64,000 nucleotides of DNA from Nematostella vectensis (Eukaryota > Cnidaria > Anthozoa > Actiniaria > Edwardsiidae). The stretch is from assembly GCF_932526225.1 (NCBI RefSeq), contig NC_064045.1, positions 12,456,442 through 12,520,441 of the forward strand, written 5' to 3'. Position 1 is the first letter of the stretch; the number at the start of each line of letters is the position of its first letter. The notes under the pieces were generated by a model. It was given only the letters and a program-made list of their open reading frames with translations, ran no database searches and was not told where the DNA came from. The position numbers were made by a program, and so were the translations under genes. Shown piece by piece: positions 1 through 10,500 of this stretch.

Positions 1-478
1 ACAGGTTAGTACTTTATGTAAGACACATGGACTTTCACCCTAGCCCTACATGTAGTACTGACCCAAACAATGCCTATTCTTTACAAACATAACAATCAAA
101 AGATACCCTATCCTGCGACGGGATGTTCTTTTGGTTCTCAGATAATACTATCCTTTTCTAATATTACAGCGTTCTGAATTATGTTAAAACTGACGGAGCG
201 TCCTCTAGCCTGCTTGCAGGCATTTATACTGTGTTTCTCGGGCAATTTGTCGAGCAGCCGCCATCTTGCCATGTACTGGTCGCGCGAGGCCTGGAGGAAA
301 GGAAAGGGGCAGAGCATCTCCCCGCTCCTCCTTCCCAGTTCTCGCGCGTCCAAATAAATCAAAACTTCAAGCTTCTTCGCTATCACTGAGAGGACGCCAG
401 CAAACAGTAACGAGTAAACGCTTCATTTGCCCCACGTGAAGGTGGCAACAACCAGTGAAACTTGTCCGGTTAGGAGCC

Positions 479-724
479 TATAGGGGACTTGCGCTAAGAG
501 ATCACGTGACTGTGTGCGTGGCAAACTAGCGCGCTCAGCCTTTTAGCGGCAAAATAACAGCAACAAAAAGCAACTTATTCAGCTCTTACGGAAAAAAAAA
601 CAATTTTTTTTTCAAAAAGGGTTTAGTATCGTTTAAAGATTTTATTTTTTCGTCGTTCTCTGGTGTTTGTTTTGAATTTGCCACTCAGAAAGGTCACGTG
701 ATCTCTTAGCGCAAGTCCCCTATA
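479..724. mobile_element. TA-flanked MITE with 32-bp perfect terminal inverted repeats
   Basis: The left end (479-510, starting TATAGGGGACTTGCGC) is the exact reverse complement of the right end (693-724). The element is about 245 bp with no coding capacity and has TA at both outer ends, as in Tc1/mariner-type non-autonomous elements. A second, diverged full-length copy lies in the opposite orientation in an IFT70 intron at about 35,115-35,358, and a degenerate end appears near 22,250-22,275. Three copies in 64 kb point to an abundant genomic family. Confidence 0.8.
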
Positions 725-878
725 TGTCATCCAAACAGCTAGGATCGGTAGAAAATAACAAACAACTTACATTCGCGATGGAGTGACCATAAAATGGTCT
801 GTGTGAATCTGTCGTGAAATAATGGTATAGCATGCAACACAAAACTAAGCTCACAGCCTGAAATACCACGAAATACCG

Positions 879-1090
879 CAGGGGCGGGTACAGGGGGGGG
901 GGGGTGGATTGGGAGGATATATCCCCCCTTTTGAGTGCCTTTGTCTGCTTGACTTTGCTGACGCAACAAATCTAATTCATTGTGAAGTATTGTTAGATCC
1001 ATGTGACCTACTAAGAACCACTGGATCAGTTATAAGCCGTCTGTCCGGCAATTATCCACCAGCCATTTTGAAATCCTGGATCCGCCCCTG
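879..1090. mobile_element. Non-autonomous DNA transposon with CAGGGGCGG termini (copy 1)
   Basis: It begins CAGGGGCGG and ends CCGCCCCTG, with imperfect terminal inverted repeats of about 16 bp. The interior matches the element at 39,514-39,780 along most of its length, including the stretch around 'gcttgactttgctgacg'. Such termini are typical of hAT-like non-autonomous elements. No clear target-site duplication is visible for this copy. The open frame at 909-1160 lies mostly inside it and is not a gene. Confidence 0.7.
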
Positions 1091-1116
1091 GACTGACTTC
1101 TATTTTACTTCTATAA

Positions 1117-1325
1117 CCCACAATCCGACAAATAATAATTTCTTTTACCATGATACATAACACCCACAATCCGACAAATAATAATTTATTTTACCATGAT
1201 ACATAACGCCCACAATCCGACAAATAATAATTTATTTTACCATGATACATAACACCCACAATCCGACAAATAATAATTTATTTTACCATGATACATAACA
1301 CCTACAATCCGACAAATAATCGTGA
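1117..1325. repeat. 46-bp tandem repeat, about 4.5 copies
   Basis: The phrase CCCACAATCCGACAAATAAT recurs at 1117, 1163, 1209 and 1255, and with one change at 1301, giving an exact 46-bp period. It lies in non-coding DNA at the right edge of the CAGGGGCGG element. Confidence 0.9.
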
Positions 1326-1553
1326 TTTCAAACCAGGATGCAGACTATGATACAAAAAACACTGGTATTAGAATTTTCATCTTTATAAAAGGACAGGACA
1401 TACTCTCTTACCCGAAAAAGTCGAGTGCCAGTGCTTGACCAAATGTACACACAATGTCATGCAAGCTGACAATACCTTTTTTATTTCACATATTCCTTAG
1501 GCAACCATTAACGTTGTTATAAAACATGCAGAACTTGCGATCACGTCACTTAC

Positions 1554-4500
1554 CGCTTGCGCCTCCGACACGATCTTTTGCGAGAGGACCGTACGCAGTG
1601 TCTCCACCGTGCTGTCAATCTTACTGATCTGCGACGATTGCTGCGAACAACGCACGTGGAAATATCACAAAAGATAATCTTTACAAAAAATAGTACTCGC
1701 GCGGTTGTATAAGCTGGAGAACACGACTGAGTGTTCAGTAAAACGACGTAAAATATTCTGAACAACCAGTCTAATTAAAGAAGGAACCTAGTTGGCCTAC
1801 AATCCCGAGAGTTGAAATGATCATACAGCCGGTAAAAAAAACTAACAAAGTGCATTTCTCAATCCGTTTCCATCCGTTTCAAGTGAGTCTGTCTGATACA
1901 TTTCAGCCGTTTTCCGTAAAACCACGACGTGAAAACTCCAAGTTTCACGGTCAATTGAGGACGCTGACGTTTGCACTGTAAACTCCAATAATTACGTTCG
2001 CCGCTGTAGAAATAATGTTCTTAGTTTATTTTTATCTCTCTCTGACTATAATGTTTTGCTTATTCCATTGCAATTAAATTATTATTGATCACTACGCGCG
2101 AAAACATATTTTCCATCGCGTTGTCCTAGCCGTCGCCGTCGTCCTTGCTTAAGGTCCCTATGATTACCACAATAACGGATTCGTCTGGCTGACAAAATGT
2201 CACTTAATAAACCTGGATGCTTTTTTGGTTATTCCACAAAGATCCATTTTCTTTTGAGCTTTCCTCGAAATGACGCAAATAATTGCATTGCGCTGTTCTC
2301 TCCTTGTCTCAGCGTTTGACTTACCTCTTGTAAAGTGTCTTCCATTTTCTGCATGCGATCCTTGATGTCAGCGGTCTCCTCATCTGGCTCCGCTTCCGTC
2401 GGGACAGGCGTCTGTAGTTTGGGCCTGAAGTGAGAATGAAAAAACGACTTTCTGTAGGTGATAAAACCCATGCAAATAAGACGTTCATTCTAGAAGAGAA
2501 TTCAATCTGTTTGAATCACCGTGAATTTTAATCCATCTAACAGTAAGAAAAGTCTAAAATAATACAGATGATGTAACATTTTCTTTTTTTAAAAAATAAA
2601 TTCGAGTTATGATAATTCACATAAAAACAACATTGTCACACGAATCAGACCAACGGAAGGCCGATCAAGCAGCAGTTTTACTCTCCCGCACTATAACTAC
2701 TGAAACAAAGCATACACTTCCTCAACTTATTGAAGCAAGTAACTGGAGATACTTTCAATCAAATATCGTATCATACTTGGTTGGATGGATATTTTGAAGA
2801 TGTTAAACCGTTTAGAGACAGTTGTATTTTCATAATATTATTTTCATATAAAAAATTACAAAGGAGTTATTGGTTATTGATCTAGATATAAGGGAGGGGG
2901 GGGGAGGGCGCTTGTGACTTACGTTGGCGTTCTTCGTCTGGTGGCTTCCTTGAGCGCCATCTCAGCTCGTAGCGCGTCCAACTCGGCCTTCAGCCTTGTC
3001 ATCTACACAGGCAACCCACATCATAAGTGACACCAAACACTCGATTCCAGGCTAGCGCATCTCAAATGTCATAAGCACTCTAGTTCGGTAGTCTATGTAC
3101 CATGTATACACGACGTGTATTCTCGCGTCTCCAAGGACCAATTTGATTGCTATAGAAAGTGCTACATTCGCCCCATATACCACAAGGCAGGAGAAGGAAA
3201 TGTAACAGGTAGGTAAAAAACCTGGGAAATCATTGGCAAGCTATGAACACCACTATACAGTGTGCACATGTTTTTTTTCGGTGTCGCTCTTCCTTATCAT
3301 CAGTTATAGAGGAGTCATAGACATAGTCAAGCAAGGATCAAGATCTAGTGACTTATAAACCGCGCGAGGGGCCTGGTCACTTATTGCCCTCCATGAAGAG
3401 CAAGTTTCGACATGCGTTATAAGAAGAACTCCTGGCGCGGTAGTGGTCGCTAAGAGACATTTTTTCTGCTTCCGCATTAAGCGAGTTATGCTCTACATAC
3501 GGATGTATAATAAGGGTAGATTGTGCACATGTTTTGGTCGTGTTATCGAGGGCCTAGAGGGGCTGACCTGGTCGGGTAGTGGTCGCATCTTAGAGTCGAC
3601 TTCTCTTAGTCGATCTTCCGTCTCGACTTGCCACCGTGAAATGTCCTGTCGAGCTTTGGCCGAGTTTTCGCCGTCAGTCCTCGTTACCTGAGAGCAAATG
3701 ATAACATTTACAATCTTCAAATCAAGCTTCAGATTCGGAAACACGTTCGTGTTTGTCACCCACCATTTGGTCATCCTATCATAAGACCAAAGCGAGAAAT
3801 TATCCCTTTTCACCAGCTGATTTTTTGAGTAGCTATTACAATATTTGCGAATGAATTTGTTAAAAGAAGTATTCAACATTTGAACACTTAAGATTATTAT
3901 TTCGTTATCTCAATATAGGGAGTTTACGAGAAGTAACGAGATAAGAAAAGGTAAGATTAAAAAAAACCCCTGAAGTTTTGTTCAGACATTTTAGTTTAGT
4001 TCACATTTATGTTTTAGAGTCTAGAACACTGTCACAGTTTCGTTGTGGACAAGTGCAGTGAAACGAGGTCCAAAAAACATATGACGTTATATCCGGTTAT
4101 ACAGTCTAAATGTTTCGCTTTCCAAGTTTGTATTCATTGAATAGTTTATAGTTTAGTTTTATGTTTAGTTGTTACCTGTGCTGTTTGCAGCAGTTGTATT
4201 TTCTAAAGAAAAACATGACAATAATGAGAATTAACGTTTAATAATTTTTAACATATCAGCTTTAGTAACTACAACTCATGTTAACATGTCAACAGATGTA
4301 TCGTCGAAAATGCCTGTTAAGCGTTTTGCTTGTTTTGCATCATTTTATTCATTCTTTGCGTATGTTATTACTTATCACACAAAAAAAGACTTTAATGGCT
4401 GGTCAGCCTTACTCCTCGCATTGCGGAAATCGCCTCATAATTTAATTAAAACGCCCATCAAAGCTGGAACGTCGTATAGAGCGACGTTCTGTTGACTGTG

Positions 4501-7500
4501 CCCCCCGCGCTTCCGAGATAAACCCAACAAAAATATCATATCGCTAAAAGAGAATTGGCAAGGGTTCCTGGATACCTTGTCCAAGAAATACGCATCATAT
4601 TTTGCTTAAAGAGTATTGAGATATAAGCTCCCGAATATCTTGTCCAAGAAATACGTATCATATTGCCAAAAGTGTTTTGCTTTCCGGATGCATTGTCCAA
4701 GAAATGCACATCATATTGCTAAAAGAGTATTAATAATAGTTTCCGAATACCTTGTCCAAGCTCGCTAGCGCCTCTTCTGCGTCCTGCATGCGTCGACTTA
4801 GTTTACCCACACGCGTGTCCATGTCCGCCAAGCCCTTTATGCCGGATTCCTTGCTCTGTTCCAAGAGATTCTGTATATCTGCCTTCACCTAAAACGAACA
4901 CATGATTAATCCTCACTTTGCGACAAAAAATGGCGGTAGAAGGGGGAGGGGCCCGAAGGGGGCATGCCTTCTAGTATTTCTTTTTAATTGAAAGGAAATG
5001 ACCAGTAGGTCATTAAGGAAGGCCAGTCACGCCGCCATTATATACTCCCGCTCAATGGCGAGTCACACAAAGAATCCATTTCCATCAGCTAATCCAAGCA
5101 AGATATTTTTAATCAAATATAGTCAATAACATATCAGAATTTATTCGTAGATTATTATTTTGAAGTTTCCTTGAAAAAAACCCCGCTGTATTTTCAAGGA
5201 TAAACAATAACAAACGAGTGGGTGATTGACATTCTTTAATGTTGATCCCGCTGTACAATACAATATCAGTGCATACCTTTTTCACCTCCTCTTCCACGTG
5301 AGTGTTGATCCCCGCAACAGCCTGTTGTAGCGTACTTATCGCTAGATTGAGCTTGTCTTGCATGTCCTTGAAGCGAGAGCTAAGTTTGTCGTGCTGTGAT
5401 TGCCTGAAAGTCGAATAGGAAGCCCGGATCAGTGGGCACCCTGTGACAAACAAACTGGCAATCATATCATCCGCAAGTCACCTACAGGGGATCTCGTGTG
5501 AACCCAGCTTTATCCAGAGATGATCTCGTGCGAACCCAGCTTTATCCAGAGCGGGTCTCGTGCGAACCCAGTTTATCCAGAGGGGGTCTCGTGTGAAACC
5601 AGCTTATCTAGAGGGAATCTCGTGGGAACGTAGCCTTACCTGGACGTGATCTCAGCATGCAGCACTTGCTCCACCGCCTTGCGTCCCTCCTCCATCTGAC
5701 GTTCTAGTATGGAGATAGCCTCATTCAACCGTGCTAAACTTTGGTCTGAGCGTACTTGCGTCAACTGAAAGACGACAAGCGTCACTATGTTAGTACACAT
5801 GTTCCACTAAAAAAATAGGACCTTAAGCAGGGACGAGGACGGCAGCTAGGACAACGAGATGCGTTCGCGCTTGGCGATCAATTCTAATTTAATTGCAATG
5901 AAATAAGCAAAACATTATAGTCAGAGACAGATAAAAATAAACTAAGGGCATTTTTTCTACAGTAAAGCAGTGCAAACTTGCGCATCCTCAATTGACCGTG
6001 AAAGTTGGTGTTTTCACGTCATGGTTTGGTGGAAAACGGTTGAAATTCATTAGACAGAGCGCATTTTCACGTGCTGCTTTTGAATTCTGAGTCAGATTCC
6101 ATTGTTTTCAGCCGTCGTCGTCCACGTTTCCGTCTACGACCCACAAGTTCGGTAAAGCTTTCCCGGCCCGTAGGATATGTACCACTTTCACATTACTTAC
6201 TATACGTTTATCCAACACAACAAGCGCACAAACTAGTAGCATTACTACGAGTTGGCAAACTGACAGCCCTTGCCTGACCACACAACCCTGGCATTTTTTT
6301 ACAGATATAAGCAGAAGCAGCATAAATCTGCGTATAGCTCTGTACATACAAACATAAAAATCCTCCTTCATGGAACTCACTGAGCGTGTGCCCGCACACA
6401 AATTGGCGTAAATAAAGTGTATTATTCTAACATATACTGTATGGAATCTCGCCAAAAACGTTACAAGCTTTGCATTCGAATCTACAGTGATAGGGGCAAG
6501 GGGCGTGGCAGGGAATGGGGCACTGGGGGCACGTGCTCCTCCCAATATATTTTTTATTGTGCCCCCCCCCCCCCCCAATATTTCGAGATCCGCTACAGCA
6601 CTGGGGGCACCGACCAACTCAAGATTCTTACAATCCTTTTGCTTGAACGTTAACATTTACCGAAGGCTCGCATTCAACAAAAATTAGTGATATAATTACA
6701 AACTTGTCCAGCCGCAAAAAAAAAAATGTCTAAAAGATACTATTGCTGAAATACCTTCTCAGTGCCGCGATCCGACTGTATCTCCTCGTCCATGTAAGAC
6801 TTGAGCGACTGCCAGCGGCGCTCCATCTCCTCACGTAACGTCTTCTCGAATGTCAGCCGGGACTCCTGCTCTTCGCGGAGCTTCTACATTATCAACAAAT
6901 AAAACAAGTGTCTAAAAAAATATCATAACGATTCGAATAAGCGCCCCCTCCCAAATAAGCGCCTCCCCTCGAACTCGAATTTTGGAATAAGTGCCCCCTC
7001 CCCTCCCCCTAAAAAATATCCCAACAAAAGCACCACTTAAATTGTGTCAACTTAATTTTGTTAAGCTCACATTACACCCTCACATTACAACACGGTCTAC
7101 TTATTATCACGACTTAAACTTTTTTATACCTTTGTGCGCAAATTTTTGTTCTCAATCCAAGTTTCTTTCTGGGTATGACCTGAGGCAACTTACCTCATCT
7201 GCCTCTTTCTGCTTTTAGAGGATCTGTTTTCTTCTTTCCCCCCCCCCCCCCTCCCACCTCTCTCACCTTTTCAAGCGCCATGAACTTGGACTGAGCTTCT
7301 TCACGCAGTCGAATCTCTTTCTGTAGGAGTTTCTTGTTCTGTTCGTCGCTGATCTCTGCGAGTCGACTCGCCATCTGGCTCCGCTCGGTTGCCAGCATGC
7401 TGTCCTTGTCTCTGCTCATCATGGAGGTAGAGTGCATGTCTTCCTCCCGTTTGTGCTCTATGTTATGTACCGTGGCCTTTAGCTGATCAATGCTGGAATC

Positions 7501-10500
7501 ATATCCAAAATAGACAAATATAATGAAGTAACAAAAATATATACACATAAAAAAGGGCAACCAAATTTAGATTAAGAAATTCTCTAAAGGAAGGGGGCAC
7601 CTATACTGAAAGGGGGCGGGACCCACGCCCTGCCCCCTATTCAAACTGTGGGAGATATATTTACTTTCCTTCTTCAATTTCTAAACGAAGGAGGGGGTGG
7701 CATGCCTCCGTCTGTATCCGACCCACTGGCATTGGTGCTTGCACTTACTTCAACTGTGCTTGCTGTATAACTGTTCTTCTCTCAGCTTCTTCCATGTCCA
7801 GCCTCCGTCTAAGCTCAGACACAAGCTCTTTGATTTCTGACACCCTAAAGAAGCATAAAATGCAATAGAAACAATAAAACTTGTGAATGTTTCTGAGGCT
7901 TAAACAGAGCCATCCTCGGAAACCCAGGGGTATTTCGTTAGAGGAAAATACCCCTGGGTTTCCGAGGGTGAAACAGAGCTGGCCTGTCACACCTTTGCTG
8001 TGTTTACTTCTGATCATAAAATAAAATGAAACGAAATAAAATAACCACCCAAGATTTAGGTTTGATATACAAGAATCTCTGTGCCCGAAAAGCGCCCCAA
8101 AAGAGCTCTCAGAAAAGCTGTTCTATCGGACGCAGCTTTTGGCCAAAAAAGGGGAGGGAGAAGCTCGGCTCCGAAATCTGCTTGCTATCACCTCTGCTCT
8201 CATGCGCAACTAAACTTGGCCATCCAGCTTGGCAAACTAAGCTCGGCTTTTCCAGCCCTAACGCAACTAGCGCCTGTTGAGCAGGCTAGACCTTCTTGAA
8301 AATGTCAAGATAATTTGCTGCATCAGAAACTACCTCACTTCAAAAGCCCTAGTACATGAGCTTCCAAATTCAGTGAGAATTTGATCTTCTTTTGTTGTTG
8401 TTGATTGAAAGTCTATATGCTTGATAATCAAAACTCCTAATTTTTTCTGTTTTTTTAAACTATCTAAATTACCCCTATATTGATAGTTGTTTAGTAGAAA
8501 AACATTGCATGGCCCCTTCTGAAGTCTCACCTGTATTCCATGTTATTTTTTATCTGTGCTGTGTGCATTTCAAGTGTGCCCCGACTCTCAGCTTGCTTTC
8601 CTATAAGGTCCATCTGAAACACAAAGTGGTGTTACACAACCCCAGAAAATAACTGAAGAAAGCTAATGAATGGTGAAGACATGGATTGTTTATAGATCTC
8701 AAACAGATTAGCAGAAATTACACATAAGATGATGCAAGAGGATCAGGTTGAGGAGATATAGTGTAAATTATATTGTGTACTTAAATATATGTGGGTAAAT
8801 ATTGTACTTACTGCTGTCATGGAGTCACTTTCCACCTTCTTCATCCGCTGACGTAGTTCCTGTACCATTGTACTGAACTGCACTGTCTGAACTTCCAGTT
8901 TATTCTTAGTGAGGCGAATATCATCATTCATAACTCTTGCATTTTTGGTGACTTGTTCGTAAGAGTCCTGCAAATCTTCCAAATCCTCTTTTAATCGTTC
9001 AAGTCGCACATGGATCTGTTCGCGCCGACTCAACAATTGTTGTTGGTTACCCATCAATGTCTGCTCCACCTGTTTTGTGTGATTGACAAGTGAGCCAACG
9101 GCAGAGTGTTCAGAGTCTAATTTCTCCTCAGTTCTTGCTAATCTCATCATTAATTTTGTGTACAAGTTATTTGCAGCTTGAATTTTCTCTGATAAAACTA
9201 GCCTCTCCTCTCTCTCACCCCGCATTGAATCCTCATTGCGGCGTATACTGTTCTTTAATTCACCCTGTAGTCTGACTAGCTCATCTAGCAATGCACGGTT
9301 TGACTGCTCACTAAGAGTAAGACGCCCTTCCAAGTTACGTAACCGATTGCTATCCACACCTCCAGTTGGACTCTCTCTTCTTGATCTGTCCACAGGGATA
9401 CTGGGTAATGCTGGAAGACTTTTCCCAGAGTTGCTGGACCTTATTAAAACATAACAAGACATTTCAAGAATATGATATTTCAAACACAGATAAAGGGGGA
9501 TTAAAGTTTATCACTCTACTCTTAGGGAAAGTTCATTTATTATCCCGAGGGGGGGGGGGGGGTGAGGATACTGTGGGGGGCCTCGAGAAATTTTGAGGTC
9601 TAAAGGGGGGGCGTCGAAAGTGTTTGGATTTTAGGTCACTGATTCCTTTGGGTGTTGTCTCTACTATATAATCTGACTATGTGTCTAATCAGACTTCTTG
9701 GTTAAACTTGTCTTGGTAATAAATAACGGGAGGCAGTTATTTGGCATGCACAATCCAGGAGTCCAGGATACGTAATAAGCCACATTTTATCTATGCAATG
9801 CAAACCTGTATATACCCTACAGTAAATACATCTTTTTATGGTTTGTGCTATATAATATTATAAAGTGCTTATGTTCCATATCTAAACTATAAACAAAACA
9901 TTTTAATGATATAAGCTCTTATTCTGTTATTCTCCATCATCAAAATCCTCGCTTATATCTGATTCTCTGTCTTCCTCGCTCTCTTTCTTTTCCCTTTTCC
10001 TATGCTGCGCTTTTCTTTTACGTCATCTATAGCATCAACCTTTATCAGGTTGCAACCTGGATTTGGTTGCACCTTTGAGAAGATGAGTGCCTTCACTCTT
10101 TCTGAATTAATGTTTTCAGCCAATTTTATTCCCCTCCACTTTCTGGATTAGCTTGCAGCTAATCTCTTGATCGCATCCCTATAACATTGTCATTGCTGTT
10201 CCTTTCTTTGCTCCTTCTTTTTTCGATTTTCGGGAGGAGGGGGGCACCGAAAATATGGGGGAGGGGTGTAAGGGTGGGCATGGAAAGTTGTGTTCCTCCT
10301 GGAGGTGGGGGGGAGGCAACTAATTTTATCTCTTACTATTATCAAAATCCTTGTGCCCCTCCCCCCCCCCTTGGGATAATAAATGAACTTTCTCTTATCA
10401 TGATAATTAAACAGGGCCATAGCGGGCCCTTAACTTCTGTCAGAGTAGCACGATACGGAGACATTGAGCAAACTGGGGGGGGGAGGGGTTTGACCCAGCC

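Larger units (their letters stand above)
1..1553. other. Left-edge region without a supported exon
   Basis: On the minus strand this lies downstream of the last CCDC154-like exon I can support. That exon ends in a normal donor, so at least one more exon must lie here or beyond the left edge. The frame at 138-386 (minus) is open, but it shows neither the heptad pattern nor the C-terminal block expected for CCDC154, so I do not call it. The rest holds two transposon-like elements (479-724 and 879-1090) and a 46-bp tandem repeat, listed separately. Confidence 0.5.

Noticed and set aside
138..386. Minus-strand 82-codon frame at the left edge
   Set aside because: Its sequence shows no coiled-coil pattern and does not match the CCDC154 C-terminus. 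The acceptor phase that would join it to the last exon gives an immediate stop.
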